A stretch of DNA of 21,471 nucleotides from a virus, in IMG/VR virus record IMGVR_UViG_3300025671_000638, positions 1 to 21,471 of that record. One strand, written 5' to 3'. The notes beneath the pieces are model-generated. The model saw only the letters and a list, made by a program, of their open reading frames with translations. It ran no database searches and was not told the origin of the DNA. This document shows, piece by piece, positions 1 through 7,482 of this stretch. Position 1 is the stretch's first letter; each line of letters starts with the position of its first letter. The position numbers were made by a program, and so were the translations under genes.

Positions 1-125
1 ATCCATTCCTGGTCTTTAAACTTAACATTTTGTCTTAAACCTTTTTTATCCTTAAAGGCACCTAGATCAAATTTTGATCTAAGTTCCTTAGAGGCAGCTT
101 CTGTAAGTGATTTTTTTCTAGCCAT
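1..125 (-). CDS. N-terminal fragment of a probable RecA/UvsX-type recombinase (runs off the window)
   Basis: An ATG at 125-123 opens a frame that stays open for 41 codons to the window edge, so only the N-terminus is present. The peptide begins MARKKSLTEAA and contains LGAFKDKKG and VKFKDQEW. The start lies 3 bases after the gp32 stop, as expected within an operon. The N-terminal pattern, with a basic stretch and then FKDQEW, resembles my recollection of phage RecA-like ATPases just ahead of their Walker A region, and a recombinase beside gp32 makes sense because the two act together on single-stranded DNA. No ATP-binding motif is visible in the fragment, so the function is inferred. The reading frame itself is well supported by spacing and composition. 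Confidence 0.5.
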   Translation of the reverse strand, partial: MARKKSLTEAASKELRSKFDLGAFKDKKGLRQNVKFKDQEW

Positions 126-128
126 ATT

Positions 129-953
129 TTAGAATGGTAAATCATCATCAATAGCAGGCTTTTTATCATCAAATAAAGCATCAAATTTATCTTCTTTAGA
201 TGTTGTATCTTTACCTTCAAGTGAATAATTATTAGATTCACCATCAAAAGCTACTGCTGGTTCAGAGATAATATCATCTTCTTCTCCACCTTCAGGTTTT
301 AAAAATGTTTCTAAATTAGCTTTAACTTCATCAAAAGTAAGTCTTTTAAATACTTCTTTTGGGTTAGGTTGAGTATCTAAAGCTCTTTCAACTATAGTAG
401 CATTATCACTAATAGGTGATTGCTTCATTGATGGAGATATTGTAGTTTTATTGTAAGGAGTTCCTGTTACTTCAGGACCTACAGTTGTTAATTTAATATC
501 TCTTCCTCCTGATACATCAGTATAATCTCCAATTTCATCATCAGCTGCTAAATTTAAGAATGCTTGATAAACTTCTTTACCAAATTGCCATAATTTAACA
601 CCTTCTTCTTCTTCACCTCTTACAATTACAGGTGCAAAAATACGAGTTTTAGCATCTAATTTTTTAGCTAAATACCAATTTTCTTTATCTCCACTAGCAC
701 GTAATTGTTTTGTAAATTCTTGAATTGGATCTTTTTCACCCCAATTCAAGGGAGAAGCCATTACTCTCTGACCAATACCATAATAAAACATCATTTCAGT
801 AAAAGGGAATGACTTATTGTACTTATTAGGAACAACTCTAACTTGTTGTTTTCCTACAGAAGGTTTCCAAAATAATGATTTTCCTGTTCCTTTATTTGAG
901 TTTGTTTGTGATTGAAGTGACTCTAACTTCGATTTGATTTGATTTAAATCCAT
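129..953 (-). CDS. gp32: gp32-type single-stranded DNA-binding protein
   Basis: This 274-residue protein matches the layout of T4-superfamily gp32, which coats single-stranded DNA during replication, recombination and repair. A short basic N-terminus (MDLNQIKSKLESL) is followed by an OB-fold-like core rich in aromatic and basic residues (FWKPSVGKQQVRVVP near residue 28, then FYYGIG and LWQFGKEVYQAFLNLA). The end is acidic. There is no cysteine anywhere, so the zinc ribbon of T4 gp32 is missing. The tail ends in DDDLPF, close to the DDDIPF tip of bacterial SSB, which recruits partner proteins; T4 gp32 also ends in an acidic partner-binding tail. The gene lies between an unknown 157-residue protein and a probable recombinase. 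Its leader has no Shine-Dalgarno sequence but contains an A/T-rich TATAAAAT stretch about 20 bases before the start. Confidence 0.85.
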   Translation of the reverse strand: MDLNQIKSKLESLQSQTNSNKGTGKSLFWKPSVGKQQVRVVPNKYNKSFPFTEMMFYYGIGQRVMASPLNWGEKDPIQEFTKQLRASGDKENWYLAKKLDAKTRIFAPVIVRGEEEEGVKLWQFGKEVYQAFLNLAADDEIGDYTDVSGGRDIKLTTVGPEVTGTPYNKTTISPSMKQSPISDNATIVERALDTQPNPKEVFKRLTFDEVKANLETFLKPEGGEEDDIISEPAVAFDGESNNYSLEGKDTTSKEDKFDALFDDKKPAIDDDLPF

Positions 954-1018
954 AATAATAACTTTTAATTTATTTTATAACTGTGAGTAATATACAACAA
1001 ATACTTAGGGTAACCAAA

Positions 1019-1492
1019 CTATAGTTCAATTATTTTATGTATTTTTGTTTTTAATTGTTTTAACTCATCATGTTGAGTTAATAATACGGAGTTTTTGTAG
1101 TGTTCCCAAGTTATAGGAAACTTAGTGTCTACTACTCCTCCGTTTAATTTTTTGATAAGTTCATTTAAAGCATTGATAGTATACAATGTGTTTGTTTCTT
1201 TTTTCCTATGAACTAAAATTGTATTTTCTGGTAAGTCAGAGATATTACCTTGATCTATGTTATATGTGCAAACATACTCGTCATTTTCCTTTACATACAA
1301 AACAAATATTTTGTTATACATTATATTGTATTTGTCTGTAATAGATTTTAGAAGTAAATCTAAATTCTCTAAGGTTGTAAATGTACAAAATAACTTGTTA
1401 TTCAAATCTCCTAGGTTTTGATTAGTAATGTCCGAAAAATCGTCCATAGTATACATATTAGGAGTTTTATTTAAAATTGTAGTTGCTTCCAT
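1019..1492 (-). CDS. Hypothetical protein (157 aa) between polymerase and gp32
   Basis: I do not recognise this protein. It is 157 residues if the first ATG (1492) is used, but that start overlaps the end of the upstream polymerase gene by 26 bases. Methionines at residues 13 and 16 would give starts just after the polymerase stop, so the true start is uncertain. Neither start has a Shine-Dalgarno match. The C-terminal third contains a block of the type LNELIKKLNGGVVDTKFPITW followed by a basic helix (KQLKTKIHKIIEL). No signal peptide or membrane segment is visible. Its place between the polymerase and gp32 suggests a role in DNA metabolism or simple co-transcription, but the sequence does not say which. 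Confidence 0.7.
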   Translation of the reverse strand: MEATTILNKTPNMYTMDDFSDITNQNLGDLNNKLFCTFTTLENLDLLLKSITDKYNIMYNKIFVLYVKENDEYVCTYNIDQGNISDLPENTILVHRKKETNTLYTINALNELIKKLNGGVVDTKFPITWEHYKNSVLLTQHDELKQLKTKIHKIIEL

Positions 1493-2726
1493 AGCATGTT
1501 TTTATTTGTAATTTGTATTTATTAAATAGTTTCTTTATCTCACCCAACACATCTTCTTCTTCTTTATCAACATCAAATAAAAACGAATCATAAGTATATA
1601 AAACTATCTTTGTTTTTTTATTTCTTAATAACCTTATTATTTCCCACAATATATGAACATTCATTGACGTCTCCAAATTTTGCAGTAAATAATTCAATAA
1701 TTTTTGCGGTTTCATTTCACCAAGCTTATCTTTTTCAAATCGATGTTTTGAAATAGGACATTCAATCCAGCCCTTTTCCTCAAATTCTTGCCACAAATTA
1801 TCAGTATATACTTGTACTTTTTGAAAAAATTCTAAGTCCTTGTATTGATCAAACACTCCTCCATACAGTTGCTTAAATGTTAATTCTTTTGCTTTTTTAT
1901 AATCCACTCCATACATTTCCGCAAAGGCCATATGAACGTCTTTATCACCAAAATCATAACCCACCAACTTAGCCAACAAAGTAGGATGATAAGCGCCAAT
2001 GTCAAACTCAATGAAATTGTCATTACGAGGGATAAAACACTCTCTTTGTCCGTTTTCTTTGTTAAGTGCGGCATAATTTACTCCTTTGAATTTATTACTT
2101 GGTCTTCCTGTGAGGGTTTTAAAGTTGTATTGCGTGTAGATGTAATCTCCGTCGATAGCATGAAAATGCGATTCGAATTTTGACTTATCAACTCGTATGC
2201 CACTTCTTTCAATGGCGTTGAAAACCACTGAAGATTTGTCATTGTAGAATTCATTGATTTTTCCATTTATTTTGTCTTTTAGGTTATTATATATTTCTTC
2301 ACAATACTCATAGTGTTTAACTATAGGTATAATTCTATTTACATCTTTTTTATTAGGATATCTCCTATTAAAAATATGATGTGTTTGTAGTAGTTCTGGT
2401 ATATACGGAGGGTTTTGTTGGTTTATGTCAAAGAGGCCTTTTAGTGGTAAATAATGTAAAAATTCCTTCTTATCACGCACATATATGCTACTAAATTTAT
2501 GTAACATCGTGTTTATCTCCGTTATATTTATATTTAAAGTTTCACTATGTGATAATGGGACAATAAATCCTTTAGTTGATACTAACGGTCTAATATACAA
2601 AGCACAAATATTATTTTGTGCAGGATGTATTAAATAACTATTTGGAATTACTTCTATAAAAACTTTTTCCCAATTAGCATTTGAAAATTGTTCAAATTGA
2701 ACTTTACTTTCAACTAACCAAAACAT
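1467..2726 (-). CDS. Compact family A (PolA-like) DNA polymerase
   Basis: This 419-residue protein carries the ordered motifs of family A DNA polymerases in its C-terminal half. A TLTGRPS segment (Arg208) matches the conserved T-x-TGR-x-S. Motif A is EFDIGAYHP with metal-ligand Asp242. Motif B is KKAKELTFKQLYGG, where Lys280, Phe284 and Tyr288 align with Klenow Lys758, Phe762 and Tyr766. Motif C is YTYDSFLFDV with Asp380. Residues differ from the norm: Klenow Glu710 is His, His881 is Tyr and Glu883 is Ser. Residues 1-190 show no recognisable 3'-5' exonuclease or 5' nuclease motifs, and motifs A to C lie 138 residues apart versus 177 in Klenow. The family call is firm. Whether it replaces or supplements the family B gp43 usual in T4-like phages cannot be told from this window. 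Confidence 0.88.
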   Translation of the reverse strand: MFWLVESKVQFEQFSNANWEKVFIEVIPNSYLIHPAQNNICALYIRPLVSTKGFIVPLSHSETLNINITEINTMLHKFSSIYVRDKKEFLHYLPLKGLFDINQQNPPYIPELLQTHHIFNRRYPNKKDVNRIIPIVKHYEYCEEIYNNLKDKINGKINEFYNDKSSVVFNAIERSGIRVDKSKFESHFHAIDGDYIYTQYNFKTLTGRPSNKFKGVNYAALNKENGQRECFIPRNDNFIEFDIGAYHPTLLAKLVGYDFGDKDVHMAFAEMYGVDYKKAKELTFKQLYGGVFDQYKDLEFFQKVQVYTDNLWQEFEEKGWIECPISKHRFEKDKLGEMKPQKLLNYLLQNLETSMNVHILWEIIRLLRNKKTKIVLYTYDSFLFDVDKEEEDVLGEIKKLFNKYKLQIKTCYGSNYNFK

Positions 2727-2757
2727 AACTTTTTATTTTAATATATGAAGGATTTAT

Positions 2758-3729
2758 CTAATATCCACCTCCACTTGAAGATCCTCCACTAGGTGATGGA
2801 GGTATATAATTAGGATCTGTTGAAATGTTTGTTGTAAATTCTACTGCTTGTGTTTCTCCAGTTTCAATTACTCCCTCTTGATTTAAAGAATCAACTATTT
2901 CACCCCTGTAGAATCTTCTATAAAATAGTTTTCTATGAGCTGTTGATGTGTGGGAAGAACCCTCCATAGGTCCTTGAAATTCATGGATATGATAAGGGCC
3001 TATGTAATCTTGACCCGTAGGAGTAATTAATTCTCCTCCTCTTGTATTTAAATTACTTGCTTTCTTATATTTAAAATATTCTAAATATTGTTTTCCTAAA
3101 TAATCTTCTAATCCTTTTTTATTTATTTCTTTTTCTTTTATAAAAATAGATCCTTTATTATTATTAAAAACTCTATCAATATCTCCATTTATATACCAAT
3201 TTAAAGTAAAAGGTATATAATCTTCCCAAACCCATACTTTATTTTGAGTAAAAATATTATTATAAGTTTCTTTATCAATTTCTAAATACTCTAATTGATT
3301 TATCTTACATACAAAATATCTTACAAACATTTCTTTTTCATAGTCTTCAGGAGTAGGAAATGTAGGAGAATATTGAGGTTTTGATCTAATTAAATTATAA
3401 TCAGTATCAGTTAATATTCCATATATTTCTACATCTTTAGCATTTTGTGTTTGATTATCGTAAGTATAACCATCCCAATTATCTGCATATGATACTTCAT
3501 TTAAACTATCATTAATACCTCCATTTTTTCTTACTTCAGAAGAAACAATTGGGTCTTTTTTAACTATTTCTTCATTTGGGGGATTATTAGGATTTTTACC
3601 TGTATAAGCTTTACCATTAGATAATACATAATAAAATCCTGTGTAGGAAGAATTATTCTTAACATAATACCATTCAGCCCCAGGGGTAAATTGATTTTCT
3701 TTTATTTGTGATTTAGGAAAATAAGCCAT
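2758..3729 (-). CDS. Putative baseplate-associated virion protein with a histidine cluster
   Basis: This 323-residue protein starts with an ATG that overlaps the hub gene's stop (TAATG), so it is probably translationally coupled to the hub. The N-terminus (MAYFPKSQIKENQFTPGAEW followed by TGFYYVLSNGKAYTGK) resembles N-termini I recall from uncharacterised virion proteins of aquatic T4-like phages. The middle is rich in Tyr, Trp and Asn. A C-terminal segment at about residues 244-268 reads GPYHIHEFQGPMEG and then HTSTAHRKLF. Its histidines 247, 249, 260 and 265 could form a metal site like those in phage spike tips; that is inference. The protein ends in a Ser/Gly-rich tail. There is no signal peptide or transmembrane segment. 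It is the last gene of the baseplate block, so a structural role is likely, but the exact function is unknown. Confidence 0.55.
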   Translation of the reverse strand: MAYFPKSQIKENQFTPGAEWYYVKNNSSYTGFYYVLSNGKAYTGKNPNNPPNEEIVKKDPIVSSEVRKNGGINDSLNEVSYADNWDGYTYDNQTQNAKDVEIYGILTDTDYNLIRSKPQYSPTFPTPEDYEKEMFVRYFVCKINQLEYLEIDKETYNNIFTQNKVWVWEDYIPFTLNWYINGDIDRVFNNNKGSIFIKEKEINKKGLEDYLGKQYLEYFKYKKASNLNTRGGELITPTGQDYIGPYHIHEFQGPMEGSSHTSTAHRKLFYRRFYRGEIVDSLNQEGVIETGETQAVEFTTNISTDPNYIPPSPSGGSSSGGGY

Positions 3730-6700
3730 TAAAAAGTAATATTTAAATTTGGAGCAAAAGGATTATCAGTTCCTAGTGGTGCATTAGCACCTCCACCACC
3801 TTCGTATGTGTATTTTTCTCCTGTTATGTTTTCTATTTTTCTAATTTCATTACTTACACCAAATGAATAAAAATTACTTTCTATAGGTTTATTGACACCA
3901 CCTAATGCTTTAATTTCTAATTTAAACATTGGATCTTTACCAGTATTAAATAATGTTCCTACTAATTTATTTTTTGCCTGGATTGACTCTAAATGTGATG
4001 GAGATGATTTACCGCCATATTGAGGTCCTGTTCCTCTAGGATTACCAAATTGATCTCTTTGATTAGTATTAAACTTAAATCCTGGGGCCATGCAACCTAG
4101 TAACCAAGGTTTTGTATTTCCTTGTGCTGCTGGGGCTTCATGAATTAATACCCATTTTCTATTTGTGGTATTAAATCCATCAATAGGTCCTCCTGCTGCT
4201 AATATTTCATTTCTATTATTACTTTGATTAGCTATAATAAAATGGTTTCCATATTTAGGTGAAGTTCTTGAAGATATTGTGTAAGTTCCTGTAGGTATAC
4301 AACTTTCATTATTTTTATTATCACTCCATGGCAATTCACATATTGGTAGTGCATATAAGATATTACCATTTTCATCTAACACTTCCATTAAACCTAAAGT
4401 TTGATAACCATTATCAACTAATCTAGTTAGTCTTAATCTTGTAATTTGATTTTCATTAGGATCTGTTGGTGGTGCTTCTTCAGCAGCAGCAGCTAATTGT
4501 TCTTGTTTTTCTGATGGTTGATTCGTTTCTGGTTCTGCTTCTTCAATTATTAAAGGTTCAAATCTAGGTACAGATTGAGTATTAATTGTAGTTGACCATT
4601 TTTGAACATCAATGTTATGATTAATAGCTTTTACTATAATATCAACACTATCTTTTTCATAAGATGGGGGTAAAATATCATCAGTTATTTGGAATTTTTC
4701 AAATAATTTTATTCCTGATAATCCTTCCATTTCTAAATTTAAATTAAAAGGTAAGAAAAAAGGTGAGGGAACTGTATTTGATTCTGCTAATATTCCATGT
4801 ATTAATTTAATATAAGTAGTATAATTTTCACTAAGATCATTTGATACTTCTGGTGAAAAGTTGTATTTATCATAATTACCCCCCTCTTTTGTGCCTCCAA
4901 ATTTATACATTTCTTTTAAAGGTAAATTCCCATCATCCTTAGATTTAAATAATTTTTCTACTTTTATAGTTTTTGCTTTTTCTAAGGGACTAGGTTCATC
5001 TTCTTTCTTTTCACTAGTATCATAATCTATTTTTTCGGGTATAATTCTGTCAACTAAACCTTTATTATAATTCGAAAATGAAACAGAATTACCCATAAGG
5101 TTATTTCCAGATGCTTGAGCCCCTATTGCTATCATTGTAGCAAAATTTTGTGGAATTTCTGCATCTAGTCCTATATTTGTAATAAATGAGCCTTGATCTT
5201 GTTTTACTCCAAAAATATTAATTTTTGTAAATTTTTCAGGAATTGCTTCAACAAGATTTGGTTTTGGGGTTTCATCATAAATTTTTATAACACCTTCATT
5301 TTCATCTAAAGTAACAAAAAAACTATTTAAATTACCCATAGATTCATTTATTCCTCTTAGTATAGTTTTTACATATGTTAAAACAGATATAGCTCCATCT
5401 TGATCTTTAGGTGAGGTTGCAATTGCTTCAGAAGCAAATCTTAAATTAATTAAAACATTACCTAATCTCCCTACATAAGGATTGTTATCTACTAAAAAAT
5501 CTTGTTTAGCATTTAATGTTTTATTTAATTCTGAATTAGTAACGATATCATTATCATATTTAACTATTCCTTTAATTGTCATTTTATTATAAGCTACTAG
5601 ACATTTATCGGGGTTTGTTGAAATATTTGGGGGACAAATAAACATAAAATTTTGATCATTTCCCATATTAGCATAATTAAAATCAAATTTTACTAAGGGG
5701 GTGCGTCCTCCTTCTCCTTTTGTAGAAAATAAATTACAATTTTCTTCAATAATTTTTAATAAAGTAGCAAACTTTATATAAACACTTTTTTCAACTTTTT
5801 CACTTCCCCCAAAATTTTTCTTTCCTGTATAGGTATTATCTAATACAAAAGCTCCATTTGTTATACCTTTTTGAGTTAAAAATAACCCCCCAGCTTCCCC
5901 TTTATATTTACCTTGTATATTTTGGGAAATATTATAAAATGTTTTATTTAATTTAGTATCATCTTTATAAGCTATTAAGGGATCATTATTATTGTTTTGT
6001 ATTGTTACTTCTTTTTCTGCTTCTACTAATTCATTATATTTAGGACGTAAATAATCTAAAATTTCTTGTTTAGTAGCTGTTAAATTAAGATCATATCCTC
6101 CTGAAGGGTTTTTAAATGTTTTAAGAAATTTATTTCTATATGATTGGGGTATATTGCCTGCTTTTAAAGGTTGTTCACCGCTTTCTGCAATTTCAATATA
6201 TGCCCCTATAGTTTCCCCAACATAATCATTTATATATTGTTGAAAAGTAGTGTTAGCTTTTACATCACTACTGCTAGATTGGTCATCTTTTTTAGGATCT
6301 GTTACATTTAATTTTAAGGATTCTATTATATTACCCATACCTATTAAAGATACTTCACAACTATAAGAACCGTCTGTACTAAAAGACCATTTAAAATTAG
6401 TTATCTTACCATAAATAGCTTCATAGTTACCAGAATATTTTGCTCTTTCTTGTGATATAAGATTTAACATTTGGAATTGATTTTTTGGACCTGGAAAAGT
6501 TCCTGGGTTTAATAAAAAATCTAAAGGGGTAGATTTAAACCCATCAAATGTTTGCAAATCTCCATTATTATCTAAAAAAGTAGACCAACCGAATTCTAAT
6601 AAAAGGGTATATCCTGGTCTTAAATATAAAGCGTCTAGTAATTGAAATTGAGCCTTACTATAACATTTTATATTAATTGTTGCTTTGCTTAAAGCTCCAT

Positions 6701-7157
6701 TATTATAATAAGTAGATTGAGCTGACTCAATTCCAGGCATAGGGACGTATCCTCTTTCACTTACCCCACCCCAACCATAGGCTCCATTAAATAATTCATT
6801 ATTATAATTTAAACCTTTATGAAGTTTTACTGTTGAAGATGTTATTTTTCCTTCATCATCTACAGTTTCTTCTAGTGAAAGTGAACCACCCTGAAGTATA
6901 AAATTTTTAGCTAAGTTTACATTTTGTATAGATTCTAGAGGTACACCTGCTTTAACTAATCTATCTAAAACACTATTATCTCCTTCTTCTTCTCTTGTTA
7001 AGTTAACTGAACTTGCTAATCTTAACCATGGAGTTTTTACTGTATAATATTTTAAATTATCAGCAGATATATTTGTAGTTTGGCCTAAGGCTGTTTGTCT
7101 TGTTTCAACTTGTTTTTTTACAAATTCATCAAATGGATCACCTATAATATTGCCCAT
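3729..7157 (-). CDS. Large baseplate hub protein with a DUF5675 (cell-wall-type) domain
   Basis: At 1142 residues this is the largest protein here. Residues from about 100 to 300 contain GWGGVSERGYVPMPGIESA, PGYTLLLEFGWS and a block ending WSFSTDGSYSCEVSLIGMG, typical of hub-like tail proteins I recall from T4-like aquatic phages. The middle is long and Lys/Asn-rich. A Pro/Glu/Ala-rich linker near residues 870-900 leads to a domain at about 902-1065 matching the DUF5675 pattern: RLRLTRLVDNGYQTLGLMEV, ESCIPTGTYTI, KWVLIHEAP and LLGCMAPG. The conserved His and Cys recall L,D-transpeptidase-like folds. T4 carries a lysozyme on hub protein gp5; a DUF5675 module here may do the comparable cell-wall job (inference). 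The gene follows the gp53-like gene by 4 bases and overlaps the next gene. The hub role is moderately sure; the domain call is firmer. Confidence 0.6.
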   Translation of the reverse strand: MGNIIGDPFDEFVKKQVETRQTALGQTTNISADNLKYYTVKTPWLRLASSVNLTREEEGDNSVLDRLVKAGVPLESIQNVNLAKNFILQGGSLSLEETVDDEGKITSSTVKLHKGLNYNNELFNGAYGWGGVSERGYVPMPGIESAQSTYYNNGALSKATINIKCYSKAQFQLLDALYLRPGYTLLLEFGWSTFLDNNGDLQTFDGFKSTPLDFLLNPGTFPGPKNQFQMLNLISQERAKYSGNYEAIYGKITNFKWSFSTDGSYSCEVSLIGMGNIIESLKLNVTDPKKDDQSSSSDVKANTTFQQYINDYVGETIGAYIEIAESGEQPLKAGNIPQSYRNKFLKTFKNPSGGYDLNLTATKQEILDYLRPKYNELVEAEKEVTIQNNNNDPLIAYKDDTKLNKTFYNISQNIQGKYKGEAGGLFLTQKGITNGAFVLDNTYTGKKNFGGSEKVEKSVYIKFATLLKIIEENCNLFSTKGEGGRTPLVKFDFNYANMGNDQNFMFICPPNISTNPDKCLVAYNKMTIKGIVKYDNDIVTNSELNKTLNAKQDFLVDNNPYVGRLGNVLINLRFASEAIATSPKDQDGAISVLTYVKTILRGINESMGNLNSFFVTLDENEGVIKIYDETPKPNLVEAIPEKFTKINIFGVKQDQGSFITNIGLDAEIPQNFATMIAIGAQASGNNLMGNSVSFSNYNKGLVDRIIPEKIDYDTSEKKEDEPSPLEKAKTIKVEKLFKSKDDGNLPLKEMYKFGGTKEGGNYDKYNFSPEVSNDLSENYTTYIKLIHGILAESNTVPSPFFLPFNLNLEMEGLSGIKLFEKFQITDDILPPSYEKDSVDIIVKAINHNIDVQKWSTTINTQSVPRFEPLIIEEAEPETNQPSEKQEQLAAAAEEAPPTDPNENQITRLRLTRLVDNGYQTLGLMEVLDENGNILYALPICELPWSDNKNNESCIPTGTYTISSRTSPKYGNHFIIANQSNNRNEILAAGGPIDGFNTTNRKWVLIHEAPAAQGNTKPWLLGCMAPGFKFNTNQRDQFGNPRGTGPQYGGKSSPSHLESIQAKNKLVGTLFNTGKDPMFKLEIKALGGVNKPIESNFYSFGVSNEIRKIENITGEKYTYEGGGGANAPLGTDNPFAPNLNITF

Positions 7158-7161
7158 AACT

Positions 7162-7482
7162 TTATCTATTTAATTCATTATAACTATCAATTATAGGAGA
7201 AATATTTTGTGGTATTCTAATTTGTGATCCTATTGGAAGAAATATTGATGAAAAATTAACAATATTAGGATTAGCAATAGCTATTACCCACCATAAAGTT
7301 ACATCACCATAAAACTGAAATGCTAAACTTTCAAATCTATCTCCCCATTCAGTTATAGCATATATATCATTTTCTTGTTGAGGGACAATAGGATATTTAG
7401 CAGAATTTCCATAAGTAAGTCCCTTATTTCTTAAGTTATTATTAAGAGTTCTAAATAATTTTACATCAGCATATCTATTCAT
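7162..7482 (-). CDS. gp53: gp53-like baseplate protein with LysM-like domain
   Basis: This 106-residue protein has a LysM-like segment at about residues 40-91: YAITEWGDRFESLAFQFYGD, then WWVIAIANPNIVN and IGSQIRIP. The order of a 'which D has to be traversed' helix, YGD-x-x-LWW-x-I, ANP and a closing I-x-IP strand is characteristic of phage baseplate wedge protein gp53 and related small tail LysM proteins. In T4, gp53 bridges baseplate wedges around the hub. Here LysM probably serves as a structural module rather than for sugar binding, as in other baseplate members of the fold. The start overlaps the end of the upstream gene by 8 bases and the stop lies 4 bases before the hub gene, so all three are probably co-translated. 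It could also be a gpX-like tail protein. Confidence 0.7.
   Translation of the reverse strand: MNRYADVKLFRTLNNNLRNKGLTYGNSAKYPIVPQQENDIYAITEWGDRFESLAFQFYGDVTLWWVIAIANPNIVNFSSIFLPIGSQIRIPQNISPIIDSYNELNR

Noticed and set aside
62-247. Minus-strand 61-codon frame across the gp32 end
   Set aside because: It overlaps the gp32 C-terminus and the recombinase start in another frame and is Lys/Leu/Ile-rich low-complexity sequence.
1932-2183. Plus-strand reading frames here and at 7952, 9877, 12942, 14089, 15250 and 18460
   Set aside because: All are short, lie opposite well-supported minus-strand genes, have hydrophobic or low-complexity composition and no family resemblance. They are antisense shadows.
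1880-2266. Two alternative-frame minus-strand ORFs inside the polymerase gene
   Set aside because: They sit in another frame of the region coding the TGR motif and motifs A and B, so they are shadows, not evidence of a broken polymerase.
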